Under the pieces are notes generated by a model that did not search any database, was not told the origin of the DNA, and worked only from the letters and a program-made list of their open reading frames with translations. A stretch of 64,000 nt of DNA, taken from JADKFD01 sp050250665 (lineage in GTDB: Bacteria; Pseudomonadota; Gammaproteobacteria; Xanthomonadales; SZUA-5). Below are positions 42,914 to 51,727 of the stretch, in pieces. Position numbers and translations under genes: made by a program. The number at the start of each line of letters is the position of its first letter. Position 1 is the first letter of the stretch. The stretch covers positions 83,173 through 147,172 of the forward strand of contig JBFWOF010000005.1 of NCBI GenBank assembly GCA_050250665.1, given 5' to 3'.

Positions 42914-43432
42914 ATGCACGGCGAGGGCCCCGACCAGGAAGAACAGCTGCTCTCGATCGAATCGGGGCCATATGTGGCCGACGCCGGCGGCGTCTACACC
43001 CGGGAGCGCGGTTCCGAGCAATGGCTGGTGCTGCTGCTGTGCCTGGTCGGTGTGGGCATTCTGGCGCTGTTGCCGATGTCGCTGGAGCTGCGCATGCAGG
43101 CCTCGCTGTCACTGGTGGCGGGATGTGGCGTGGGTAGCGTTCTGGCGACCTGGTGGCGGCGCCGCCGACCCTTGCCTCTGGTGCTGATGCAGGGTGATGT
43201 GCTGATGTGCTTTGCGCCGGGGCTGGTGCCCAAACTGCTGGCGCGATTCCCCACCGATGCGGTCACCAGCGTGGCCATGTCGCCCTCGCCCGCCGGCATA
43301 CAGCTCGAATGGCTGTTCCGGGGCGGTGAACAGGGTCGGTTCACGCTGAATCCGGACCCGCGCCTGGGATTGCCGCTGGCCTTCTTCCTGACCCGACGTT
43401 TCGGAACCCGCTTCAAGGATCATCGAACATGA
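42914..43432 (+). CDS. Small membrane protein between guaB and guaA
   Basis: 172 aa, family not recognised. The N-terminus is acidic and hydrophilic (HGEGPDQEEQLLS). Two hydrophobic segments at about residues 36-52 and 58-75, separated by SLELRM, look like a membrane hairpin. A C-terminal soluble half (ALVPKLL-like, VTSVAMSPSPAGIQLEW) follows. ATG 42914 is one base after the guaB stop; the upstream open frame back to 42527 is just the guaB shadow. It overlaps guaA by 4 bases (ATGA). The position suggests a conserved operon member with unknown role. Confidence 0.8.
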   Translation: MHGEGPDQEEQLLSIESGPYVADAGGVYTRERGSEQWLVLLLCLVGVGILALLPMSLELRMQASLSLVAGCGVGSVLATWWRRRRPLPLVLMQGDVLMCFAPGLVPKLLARFPTDAVTSVAMSPSPAGIQLEWLFRGGEQGRFTLNPDPRLGLPLAFFLTRRFGTRFKDHRT

Positions 43433-44997
43433 GCGTCAACATTCATCAGGACCGCATCCTGATCCTGGATTTCGGTTCGCAGTACACCCAGCTGATCGCC
43501 CGCCGTGTGCGTGAGATTGGCGTCTATTGCGAGATCTGGGCCTGGGATCATAAGCCTGAGGACATCGCCGAATTCGCGCCGCGCGGGGTGATCCTGTCGG
43601 GTGGTCCCGAGTCCGTGACCGAGTCCGATTCGCCGCGGGCGCCGCAGGCGGTGTTCGATCTGGGCGTGCCCATCCTCGGCATCTGCTACGGCATGCAGAC
43701 CATGGCAGCACAGCTCGGCGGCAAGGTGATACCCGGCGACGAGCGCGAGTTCGGCTATGCCGCGGTGCTGCAGACCGCCGCCTGCAAGCTGCTGGACGAG
43801 CTCACGGTCGACAACGAGCAACCGGCACTGGATGTCTGGATGAGCCACGGCGACCGGGTCACGGCACTGCCTCCCGGGTTCGTGGCCGTCGCTGCCACCC
43901 AGAATGTGCCGATCGTGGCCATGGCCGATGTCGAACGTCGCTACTACGGACTGCAGTTCCATCCGGAAGTGACCCACACCCAGCACGGCGAGACCATCTT
44001 GCGGCGCTTCGTGGTCGACGAGTGCGGCTGCGCCACGCTCTGGACCGCGGCCCTGATCATTGACGACGGAATCGCCCGTGTGCGCGAGCAGGTTGGCACC
44101 GACACGGTCTTGCTCGGGCTGTCTGGCGGCGTGGATTCCTCGGTGGTGGCTGCGCTGCTGCATCAGGCCATCGGCCAGCAACTGCTGTGCATCTTCGTCG
44201 ATACCGGATTGCTGCGCTTCCAGGAAGGCGATCAGGTCATGGCGCAGTTTGCCGAGCACATGCATCTGCGGGTGATTCGGGTCGATGCCCGCGAACGTTT
44301 CTTCGCAGCTCTGGCCGGGGTTGAAGATCCAGAAGCCAAGCGCAAGATCATCGGTGGACTGTTCATCGAAGTGTTCGAAGAAGAAGCCACCCGTCACGGC
44401 GATGTGCGCTGGCTGGCCCAGGGCACCATCTATCCCGATGTCATCGAGTCGGCCGGCTCCCGAACCGGCAAGGCCCATGTGATCAAGTCGCACCACAATG
44501 TCGGCGGCCTGCCCGCGCGCATGCGCATGGGCCTGGTCGAGCCGCTGCGCGAGCTGTTCAAGGATGAAGTGCGGCGCATGGGCGTAGCCCTCGGGCTGCC
44601 GCACTCGATGGTCTATCGCCATCCCTTCCCCGGCCCGGGCCTGGGTGTGCGCGTGCTCGGCGAGGTCAATGCGGCGGCGGTGGACGTGCTGCAACGGGCC
44701 GATCACATCTTCATCGAGGAACTGCGCCGCGCCGATCTCTACGACAAGGTCAGTCAGGCCTTTGCCGTGTTTCTGCCGGTCCGTTCGGTCGGCGTGGTCG
44801 GCGATGCCCGCGCCTACGAGCCGGTGATCGCCCTGCGCGCCGTCGAGACCATCGATTTCATGACCGCGCACTGGGCCCACCTGCCCTACGCCTTCCTCGA
44901 CCACGTCGCCCGTCGTATCGTCAACGAAGTCCGCGGCGTATCCCGCGTGGTCTACGACATCTCCGGCAAGCCGCCGGCGACGATTGAGTGGGAGTAG
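43429..44997 (+). CDS. guaA: GMP synthase (glutamine-hydrolysing)
   Basis: 522 aa. Amidates XMP to GMP. N-terminal class-I glutamine amidotransferase: LILDFGSQYTQLIARRVRE, nucleophile Cys in GICYGMQTMA, His-Glu pair in QFHPEVTHT. The ATP-pyrophosphatase domain has GLSGGVDSSVVAALL, then the dimerisation domain ends TIEWE as usual. Overlap with the preceding gene indicates coupling. The 45.0-45.4 kb gap after it holds repeats only. Confidence 0.96.
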   Translation: MSVNIHQDRILILDFGSQYTQLIARRVREIGVYCEIWAWDHKPEDIAEFAPRGVILSGGPESVTESDSPRAPQAVFDLGVPILGICYGMQTMAAQLGGKVIPGDEREFGYAAVLQTAACKLLDELTVDNEQPALDVWMSHGDRVTALPPGFVAVAATQNVPIVAMADVERRYYGLQFHPEVTHTQHGETILRRFVVDECGCATLWTAALIIDDGIARVREQVGTDTVLLGLSGGVDSSVVAALLHQAIGQQLLCIFVDTGLLRFQEGDQVMAQFAEHMHLRVIRVDARERFFAALAGVEDPEAKRKIIGGLFIEVFEEEATRHGDVRWLAQGTIYPDVIESAGSRTGKAHVIKSHHNVGGLPARMRMGLVEPLRELFKDEVRRMGVALGLPHSMVYRHPFPGPGLGVRVLGEVNAAAVDVLQRADHIFIEELRRADLYDKVSQAFAVFLPVRSVGVVGDARAYEPVIALRAVETIDFMTAHWAHLPYAFLDHVARRIVNEVRGVSRVVYDISGKPPATIEWE

Positions 44998-44999
44998 GA

Positions 45000-45366
45000 A
45001 GAGCGGGAAGACGGGAAAAGGAAAATGGAAAAGGGAAGAGCGGCAGGCCGGACGCTGTTGTGGTCATGAGCATCGAAGCTGACGGAAATTCGACAAGGTC
45101 TGGCGCCTCCTTCCCTGTGGGAGCGGGCTCTGCCCGCGACGTCTGTTGGCAACGCCGGTGACTCTTGTCGCGGGCAAAGCCCGCTCCCGCAGGGGTGATG
45201 GACGCCGTCGACTACACCCCCACTCGGCGTCATTGCGAGCCACCTGTGTTTGCCCGACACTGCGCAAGGGCCATGAACCCCAAGCGTCATTGCGAGCGCA
45301 GCGAAGCAATCCAGTGCTTCTGAGGCCGTGCTTCTGGATTGCTTCGCTGCGCTCGCAATGACGCCT
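45000..45366. repeat. Purine tract, REP-type and GTCATTGCGAG repeats after guaA
   Basis: GGGAAAAGGAAAATGGAAAAG (45017-45037) is the same purine tract as in the arg cluster. TGTGGGAGCGGGCTCTGCCC and the inverted CGGGCAAAGCCCGCTCCCGC (about 45115-45196) form a REP pair. Two GTCATTGCGAG repeats end the block (about 45230-45366), one with inverted GCTTCTGGATTGCTTCGCTG. No gene is seen between guaA and tadA. Confidence 0.75.
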
Positions 45367-45412
45367 GACGGGTGTTATCGGCTTTACGCTACCAATTTCC
45401 CGCATTGCACTC

Positions 45413-45895
45413 ATGACGCCCGACCACTCCCACTGGATGACCGAAGCGCTGGCACTGGCTGATGCCGCCGAAGCCTTGGGCGAGGTGCCGGTGGCGGCGC
45501 TGGTGGTGCTGGATGGAGTGGTGATCGGGCGCGGCTACAATCGCAATATCGTCGACTGTGACCCGAGCGCCCATGCCGAGATCGTGGCCATGCGCCAGGC
45601 CGGTCAAGCTGTGGGTAATCACCGTCTGGTAGGCGCCAGCCTGTATTGCACGCTGGAGCCGTGCATCATGTGTGCCGGGGCGATCATCCACGCGCGGCTG
45701 GCGCAACTGGTCTACGCGGCGGATGATCCCAAGACCGGCGCGGTCGGCAGCGTCTTCGACGTCATTGCCGATCCGCGTCACAACCATCGCGTGGAAGTGA
45801 TCCGCGGCGTTCTGGCGGAAGCGGCCGGAGAGCGCCTGCGGGAGTTCTTTCGGCGCAAGAGACAACTGGAAAAGGAACAGCGGAACCGTGACTGA
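45413..45895 (+). CDS. tadA: tRNA adenosine deaminase TadA
   Basis: 160 aa. Converts A34 to inosine in tRNA-Arg(ACG). Zinc and catalytic motif HAEIVAM and PCIMC in TLEPCIMCAGAIIHARL, with Asn-rich loop DDPKTGAVGS. Size is normal for bacterial TadA. The 3' end overlaps orn by 8 bases (GTG start inside the last codons). Confidence 0.95.
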   Translation: MTPDHSHWMTEALALADAAEALGEVPVAALVVLDGVVIGRGYNRNIVDCDPSAHAEIVAMRQAGQAVGNHRLVGASLYCTLEPCIMCAGAIIHARLAQLVYAADDPKTGAVGSVFDVIADPRHNHRVEVIRGVLAEAAGERLREFFRRKRQLEKEQRNRD

Positions 45896-46463
45896 AGCCG
45901 TGCAGATTCAAGCGGACCACCTGATCTGGATCGACCTGGAAATGACCGGGCTGGATACCGATCGCGACGGCATCCTCGAGATCGCCACGCTGGTCACGGA
46001 CAAACAACTGAACGAACTGGCCGAAGGTCCGACGCTGGCCATAGCCACGCCGCTGGAACGCCTGCAGGCGATGGATGGCTGGAATCGCAATCAGCACGGC
46101 AAGAGCGGCTTGTGGCAGCGCGCCCTGGAATCCACCATCACGCTGGCGGAGGCCGAAGCACAGACGCTGGCCTTTCTGCGCCAGTGGCTGCCCGAGCGCA
46201 CTTCACCGATGTGCGGAAACTCGATCTGCCAAGACCGCCGCTTCCTGCACCGGGAAATGCCGCAGCTGGAGCAGTTCTTCCACTACCGCAACCTGGACGT
46301 CAGCTCGGTCAAGGAACTGGCCAAGCGCTGGGCGCCGCAGATCATGAGCGGCTTCCAGAAATCCGGTGCCCACCTGGCCATGTCCGACATCCGCGATTCC
46401 ATCGCCGAATTGCGCCATTACCGCCGCTACATGGGCGAGCTGGGCGGGAATGTGCTGCCGTAA
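45888..46463 (+). CDS. orn: Oligoribonuclease
   Basis: 191 aa DEDDh 3'-5' exonuclease that removes di- to pentanucleotides, including pGpG made from c-di-GMP by EAL enzymes. Motifs: WIDLEMTGLD (Exo I), CGNSICQDRRFLHREMP (Exo II), and HLAMSDIRDSI (Exo III with His and Asp). The start is GTG at 45888 with AAGGA 12 bases before it. It links functionally to the EAL protein in this window. Confidence 0.94.
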   Translation: MTEAVQIQADHLIWIDLEMTGLDTDRDGILEIATLVTDKQLNELAEGPTLAIATPLERLQAMDGWNRNQHGKSGLWQRALESTITLAEAEAQTLAFLRQWLPERTSPMCGNSICQDRRFLHREMPQLEQFFHYRNLDVSSVKELAKRWAPQIMSGFQKSGAHLAMSDIRDSIAELRHYRRYMGELGGNVLP

Positions 46464-46563
46464 ATCAGGCTGTGGTGCGCGGACTCCAAATCTTGTAGCC
46501 CGATGTGCGGCGCAGCCGCTCACCGGGGCTCTTGGCACCGCGCTCCCGAACCGCGCTGCACGC

Positions 46564-47115
46564 AGCAGAGCCGTCACGTAGACCCTTCGGGTCAACGTGA
46601 CCTACAGCCAAACTCCTGGCCTGTCGGGGCAAGAGCGTCCAGACAAGTCTGGACCTACAGAAGCCGGATGCCCTTCTCCGCGCCCTCCGCGTCTCTGCGT
46701 GATCCCGCCTCTAGCGACAACCGACAACCGTTCGTTTCTGCAGCAGAGCCGTCACGTAGACCCTTCGGGTCAACGTGACCTACATCCGAACTCCTGGCCT
46801 GTCGGGGCAAGAGCGTCCAGACAAGTCTGGACCTACAGAAGCCGGGTGCCCTTCTCCGCGCCCTCCGCGCCTCCGCGTGAGCCCGCCTCTAGCGACAACC
46901 GACAACCGGCAACCGACAACGGTTCGTATCTGGAGCAGAGCCGTCACGTAGACCCTTCGGGTCAACGTGACCTACGTCCAAACTCCTGGCCTGTCGGGGC
47001 AAGAGCGTCCAGACAAGTCTGGACCTACAGAAGCCGGGTGCCCTTCTCCACGCCCTCCGCGCCTCCGCGTGAGCCCGCCTCTAGCGACAACCGACAACCG
47101 GCAACCGACAACTGC
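46564..47115. repeat. Three tandem composite repeat units of about 178-192 bp
   Basis: Units start at 46564, 46742 and 46934. Each holds, in order, a GTCACGTAGACCC palindrome ending in AACGTGACCTAC, CTCCTGGCCTGTCGGGGC, CGTCCAGACAAGTCTGGAC, GAAGCCGG(A/G)TGCCCTTCTCC, a purine-pyrimidine CTCCGCGTGAGCCCGCC segment and CGACAACCGACAACC. Units two and three differ from the first by an added 14 bases. They lie between orn and baeR and end two bases before the baeR stop. No open frame of note. Confidence 0.9.
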
Positions 47116-47116
47116 T

Positions 47117-47815
47117 CTAGAGCTCAGGCTCGTACTTGTAGCCCACACCGTAGATGGATTTGATTGGGTCACTGCCGGCTTCCGTTTCCTCGAACTTGCG
47201 GCGCACGTTCTTGATGTGGCTGTCCACGGTGCGGTCCGAGACCACGCGGTGATCGACATAGAGCTGCTCCAGCAGCTGCGCCCGCGACATCACATGTCCG
47301 GGTCGGTGCACCAGAGCCTTGAGCAGCCTGAATTCCACCGGAGTCAGGTCCAGCTTGCGCCCACGCCAATGCGCTTCGTAGCGATTCTCGTCCAGATCGA
47401 GGCCGGTCTGGGCGCTGTTGCCGGCAGCGTGCTGCCAGTCGTGGCTGCGCCGCAGCAGGGCACGAACGCGGGCGACCACTTCCCTCGGGCTGAAGGGTTT
47501 GCAGATGTAGTCATCCGCGCCTAGCTCCAGTCCCAGCAGCCGGTCGATCTCCTCCACGCGGGCGGTGATCATGATCACCGGCAAGGTGGAAAACTGCCGC
47601 AGTTCCCTGCAGATGGTGAGGCCATCGGTGCCGGGCAGCATCAGATCCAGCAACATCAGATCCGGCGGATTCAGGCGCAGTGCCGGCAGTGCGTCGTCGC
47701 CGTGTTCGATCAGATCGACGGTGGCGCCGTCAGCGACCAGGTAGTCGCGGAGCACCGCTGCCAGCTTGGGCTCGTCTTCGACTATGAGCACGCGTTTACC
47801 GTGAATCTGACTCAT
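47117..47815 (-). CDS. baeR: BaeR-type response regulator
   Basis: 232 aa OmpR/PhoB family. Receiver with acidic pair VEDEP and phosphoryl Asp57 (LLDLMLPGTDG), conserved Thr and Lys (KPFSPREVVARV). The C-terminal winged helix contains LTPVEFRLLKAL, MSRAQLLEQLYVDHRVV and SDRTVDSHIKNVRRKFE. Segments such as IEHGDDALP and RVEEIDRLLGLELGADDYI are very like E. coli BaeR, which responds to envelope stress. It starts at 47815, overlapping the kinase stop (ATGA), so it is translated after baeS. Confidence 0.88.
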   Translation of the reverse strand: MSQIHGKRVLIVEDEPKLAAVLRDYLVADGATVDLIEHGDDALPALRLNPPDLMLLDLMLPGTDGLTICRELRQFSTLPVIMITARVEEIDRLLGLELGADDYICKPFSPREVVARVRALLRRSHDWQHAAGNSAQTGLDLDENRYEAHWRGRKLDLTPVEFRLLKALVHRPGHVMSRAQLLEQLYVDHRVVSDRTVDSHIKNVRRKFEETEAGSDPIKSIYGVGYKYEPEL

Positions 47816-49470
47816 GATCGCGGCCATTGAATATGGATGGCGACGCCGCCCAGCGCCGAGGCTTCGGCGTGCATGGTGGCGCCATGGGCATCGACGATAC
47901 GCCGCGCGATGGCCAGGCCCAAGCCGGCGCCACCGGCCGCCCGCGAACGCGAGGCATCGGCGCGATAGAGCGGATCGAACATCCGCTGCAGCGAGTCGGC
48001 CGGCACGCCGGGCGCCGAATCCTCCCAGCACAGCTGCCAAAGACCATCGCTTTGCCGCAAGGACACTCTGACCATTCCGCCACGATCGGTGTAGCGACAG
48101 CTGTTCGCCGCCAGATTGGCCCACAGCTGCGCCAGACGGCCGGCATCACCGCGTATCGGCGCCGATTCCGGCAGTTCCGACTCCACGGTCAGACCAGCCT
48201 TTTCGAATGCTGCAAGCTGGGAATGCAAGGCCTCCCGCAGCTGTTCGGCCAGATCCAGCGACTCGAAGCGATAGGCCAGCGCGCCAGCGTCGGCCAGCGA
48301 CAGCTGATAGAGATCATCGACCAGGCGCGAGAGCCGTTGTGCTTCCGCCGACAGCGACTTGAGCGCATCGCGATTGACCGGGCGCACACCGTCTTCCAGC
48401 GCATCGAGTTCGGCCCGCATGACTGCGATCGGGGTACGCAACTCGTGGCTGATCTCCGCTGTCCAGCGCTGACGCGCATTGCGGTTCTGCTGCAGCGCTT
48501 CGGCCATGGCATTGAAATCCCGTGCCAACTCGCCGATCTCGTCACCGCGATCCATCGACACCCGGGCTGCATAGTCACCGCCGGCGATGCGTTGGGCGCT
48601 GTCAGCCATGCCGCGCAAGGGCTGAGCCAGGCGCCGCGCGAAGACCATCGATGCCAGCGAAGCCAGCAGCAGCACCAGCAGTGCCGTCACCACGCCGCTG
48701 CGCAACTGCGATCGGGCAAAATCCAGATCGAAGCTGCTTTCCAGTCTGGGCAGGGGCTGATACGCCAGCAAGCCGACCTGCTGCCCGTTGACCTGAATGG
48801 GCAACAGCACCGAGCCCGGCCAGCTGTCGGGTGGGCCGATCACCGCGGCATTCTGCTCATCGTAGAGCGCATAACGCGCGACCAGTTCGTCCCCGCCTGG
48901 CCCTCGTCGTGGCGGCGGCGGACGCTCGGGTGGCGGTGGACGTCGCTGACCTTCGCGCGGACGGTCCTGCTCATCGAATTCACGCTCACGCCTGGGCGGC
49001 GGGCCGTCATCGACTGGATCTCGCCTGCCATCTTCTGGCGATCCAGGCGGCGGCGGACGCCGTTGACCCTCGCGCGGCCGCTCTTCAGGATCAAAACCGC
49101 GCTCACGCCGGGGCGGCGGACCGTCCGCGCCCGGACCTCGCCTGCCACCCTCGGGCGGCCCGGAACGCAGCCCATCCTGCCAGCGCGGCGGCGGACGCCG
49201 GTCATCGGCGGGCTCCGGCCCCTCCAGATCGAGCAATTGCCGAAACAGCCGCGGATTGCGGCGCAGGCGCTCCCAGCTGCCGTGACTCCGATATTCGGCC
49301 GCCAGGGTCGGGATCAGTCCTTCAGCGCGCTCCCGGTTCAACTGATTGACATAGTCCAGCAAGCCGCTCTGAAAGCTGCGCTGCTGCACCAGCAGCAATG
49401 CCGCCAGCGCCAGCAGGGTCGCCAGTGCGGTCAGGGCGAACATCCGGTGCCAGAGTCTGATACGTACCAT
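47812..49470 (-). CDS. baeS: BaeS-type sensor histidine kinase with Pro/Arg-rich tandem insert
   Basis: 552 aa. Transmembrane helix about residues 9-28, periplasmic sensor about 30-255, second helix about 259-280, HAMP, then HisKA with phospho-His342 (ISHELRTPI), N-box NLAANSCRYTDRG, G1 DSAPGVP, G2 GGAGLGLA. The sensor contains two tandem 39-residue repeats (116-154 and 155-193) starting DGPPPRRER and containing RPREGQRRPPPP. They are very rich in Pro, Arg and Glu and are encoded by a 117-base DNA duplication (about 48892-49125). BaeS of E. coli lacks this. Start ATG 49470 (MVRIRLWHRM). Signal unknown; the insert could be a disordered linker. Confidence 0.87.
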   Translation of the reverse strand: MVRIRLWHRMFALTALATLLALAALLLVQQRSFQSGLLDYVNQLNRERAEGLIPTLAAEYRSHGSWERLRRNPRLFRQLLDLEGPEPADDRRPPPRWQDGLRSGPPEGGRRGPGADGPPPRRERGFDPEERPREGQRRPPPPGSPEDGRRDPVDDGPPPRREREFDEQDRPREGQRRPPPPERPPPPRRGPGGDELVARYALYDEQNAAVIGPPDSWPGSVLLPIQVNGQQVGLLAYQPLPRLESSFDLDFARSQLRSGVVTALLVLLLASLASMVFARRLAQPLRGMADSAQRIAGGDYAARVSMDRGDEIGELARDFNAMAEALQQNRNARQRWTAEISHELRTPIAVMRAELDALEDGVRPVNRDALKSLSAEAQRLSRLVDDLYQLSLADAGALAYRFESLDLAEQLREALHSQLAAFEKAGLTVESELPESAPIRGDAGRLAQLWANLAANSCRYTDRGGMVRVSLRQSDGLWQLCWEDSAPGVPADSLQRMFDPLYRADASRSRAAGGAGLGLAIARRIVDAHGATMHAEASALGGVAIHIQWPRS

Positions 49471-49601
49471 GAGCGCAACATCGAGGATCAACGCGCAAAT
49501 TAGCGCGAATGGGCTAGGCTCACCATGGCTTTGCGGCGAATCCTCCGGTTCTCCACAATGTCCGGGCGCCAACCGCCAGTTCCGACTTTGGAATCCGAAG
49601 C

Positions 49602-51329
49602 CTAGCGGGCCTGTTTCAGGATCTCGGCCACGTCTTCAGGCAAGCCGGCATCGAGAATGCGCCGCTTCAAGGCCAGCAGCGGCTTGCGCTGCAGTCTGGA
49701 CAGGGTCTCTTTCAGTTCGAGGATGCCACGTGGGTGCAGGCTGAAATCGCACAGCCCCAGCGCCAGCAGCAGCGCCGTGAAGCGGGTGTCGCCAGCCATT
49801 TCCCCGCACAGGGACACCGGCTTGCCAAGGGCTGTGGAGGTATCGATGACGGCACTGATCAGGCGCAGCACCGAGGGATGCAAGGGCTGATACCAGCGCG
49901 AAACCGCCTGGTTGCCACGGTCGATGGCCAGCGTGTACTGAATCAGATCATTGGTGCCGATCGACACGAAATCGAGGATTTCCACCATCCGCGGCGCCGC
50001 GATCGCCGCCGCCGGCACTTCGATCATGCCGCCGACGGGCACATGGTCCTGATAGCGGATGCCGGCGGCGCTCAGCTCCTCCTCGACCTCGCGGATCAGC
50101 GCGCGCGCCTGCAGCGCATCACCGGGACCGCCCAGCATCGGCAGCAACATGTTGACGGGCCCGTAGATCGCAGCGCGCAATATGGCCCGAACCTGGGTCT
50201 TGAACAGCTCCGGAAACTTCAGACTCAGACGGATGCCACGCAGACCCAGCGCCGGATTCGGTTCATCGTGATCCTGCCCCAGCGGCAGCTGCTTGTCGGC
50301 ACCGATATCCAGCGTGCGCAGCGTCAGGGGATGTGCATCCATGCGTTTGACGGCCTCGACATAGGCCAGGTACTGCTCCTCTTCCTCAGGCGGCGTCTGC
50401 CGGTTCAGATAGAGGAATTCGGTGCGAAACAGACCGATACCGGCAGCGCCATGCTTCAGCGCCAGATCCAGATCCTTGGGCTGCTCGGCGTTCGCCCACA
50501 GGCGAACGGCCTGCCCGTCACCGGTCAGCGATGCGGCGCCAGCCAGACGCAGCAACTGCGTGGCGCGGCGCTTGAGTTCGTACTGGCGCTCGCGATAGCG
50601 GGTCAGGCGTTCGCCATCGGGGTCGATCAGGGCAAAGCCGCGGTCACCGTCCACGATCAGCAACTGGCCCTCATGCACCATTTGCCGGGCGCCGCGCACG
50701 CCGACCACACAAGGTACGCCCAGCGAGCGCGCCAGGATCGAACTGTGCGACAGCTGGCCGCCGGTTTCGATGATGAAGGCCGCCAGTCCACGTTCGGCCA
50801 GCCCGCTGAGTTCCGCCGGCTCGATGTCATCGGCCACGATCACGGTGTCATCGAGCGCGTCCTCTTCGGCAAAAAGGTTGCGCACCGAACGGTTGGCCAG
50901 GGCCGCCTGGATGCGTTTGACGACCTGATCGACATCATCGCGGCGGGCCCGGAAGTAGTCGTCCTGCATCTGCTCGAAAGCCGCGAACAGCTGGTCGCGA
51001 GCCTGTTTAAGCCCCCATTCGGCATTGCAGGCACGGGCGCGGATGAACTCGACCGGCGCCTCAACCAGGGCATCATCCTCGAGCATCATCAAGTGGGTGC
51101 CGATGAAGTCACGAACTTCGCTGGCGACCTGCGCACCGAGGCGCTCGGCCACCACGGTCAGCTCCACCCGCGCCGCAGCCACCGCCGCCCGGTAGCGATC
51201 AATCTCGGCGCCGACGTGATCCGGATCCAGAGTGTATTCGGGAATCTCGATGCCGCCGCTTTCGAGCACTCGGGCGCGGCCAATGCCGATACCCCGGGAA
51301 GCGCCCTGCCCGCTCAGAATCAGGGCCAT
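49602..51329 (-). CDS. ptsI: PTS enzyme I
   Basis: 575 aa. Transfers phosphate from PEP to HPr. Phospho-His195 in GGQLSHSSILARSLG, PEP-binding Arg in GIGLFRTEFLYL, active Cys in VSLCGEMAGD, and the metal-binding Glu/Asp in FVSIGTNDLIQYTLAIDRG. No GAF domain, so it is the sugar-type EI and not PtsP. ATG 51329 has GGGGG 4 bases before it; ATG 51341 is a possible earlier start. It is the downstream end of the PTS unit. No EIIB or EIIC is present in the window, so a regulatory PTS is inferred. Confidence 0.93.
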   Translation of the reverse strand: MALILSGQGASRGIGIGRARVLESGGIEIPEYTLDPDHVGAEIDRYRAAVAAARVELTVVAERLGAQVASEVRDFIGTHLMMLEDDALVEAPVEFIRARACNAEWGLKQARDQLFAAFEQMQDDYFRARRDDVDQVVKRIQAALANRSVRNLFAEEDALDDTVIVADDIEPAELSGLAERGLAAFIIETGGQLSHSSILARSLGVPCVVGVRGARQMVHEGQLLIVDGDRGFALIDPDGERLTRYRERQYELKRRATQLLRLAGAASLTGDGQAVRLWANAEQPKDLDLALKHGAAGIGLFRTEFLYLNRQTPPEEEEQYLAYVEAVKRMDAHPLTLRTLDIGADKQLPLGQDHDEPNPALGLRGIRLSLKFPELFKTQVRAILRAAIYGPVNMLLPMLGGPGDALQARALIREVEEELSAAGIRYQDHVPVGGMIEVPAAAIAAPRMVEILDFVSIGTNDLIQYTLAIDRGNQAVSRWYQPLHPSVLRLISAVIDTSTALGKPVSLCGEMAGDTRFTALLLALGLCDFSLHPRGILELKETLSRLQRKPLLALKRRILDAGLPEDVAEILKQAR

Positions 51330-51457
51330 GGCGCCCCCCATCGTTCCGAGTACGGGGTGGAAGAAATTTCGGTCAGTGCACAGGCATCCGCGATGCGGTC
51401 GCCGCTGCGCCGCAGGTGGAAGGAAGATGCTGGAGCACCTGCGCTGTTCAATGCCTG

Positions 51458-51727
51458 TCAGTCCGGTTCGTCAAAGCGGCGTTCGAACAGATCGATCACC
51501 GCAGCCAGTGCAGCTTCCTCATCATCGCCATGGGCGCGTACCGCTACTGTGACACCTTTTGCTGCGGCGAGCATCATCACGCCGAGGATGCTCTGCGCAT
51601 TGACCTCACGCCCGCGGCAGATCAGCGAGACCTTGGACGTGTAGCGTCCGCTCAGCTGTACCAGCTTGGCAGCCGCACGCGCGTGCAGCCCCAGGCGATT
51701 GCTCACTACCAGTTCGTGTTCAACCAT
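51458..51727 (-). CDS. ptsH: HPr phosphocarrier protein
   Basis: 89 aa. Phosphorylated by EI on His15 (RLGLHARAAAKLV). Ser46 (NAQSILGVMMLAA) is the site for HPr kinase, so both sites are present. It overlaps the EIIA-Man gene by 8 bases. The 128 bases after it to ptsI contain no gene. Confidence 0.95.
   Translation of the reverse strand: MVEHELVVSNRLGLHARAAAKLVQLSGRYTSKVSLICRGREVNAQSILGVMMLAAAKGVTVAVRAHGDDEEAALAAVIDLFERRFDEPD

Noticed and set aside
42527..43432. A longer open frame reaching from inside guaB through the small membrane protein
   Set aside because: The upstream part lies in a different frame of guaB, a highly conserved gene; the ATG at 42914 directly after the guaB stop is the sensible start.
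45000..45045. Purine tract after guaA as part of a terminator
   Set aside because: It has no stem-loop and no T run in the direction of guaA; it is a dispersed repeat.
46564..47115. Tandem units that might encode a repeat protein
   Set aside because: Open frames on both strands arise only from the repeat, lack ribosome sites, change frame between units and contain palindromic intergenic repeats.
47827..49503. Long plus-strand open frame opposite baeS
   Set aside because: Shadow of the kinase gene in high-GC DNA; composition is biased and no motif is present.
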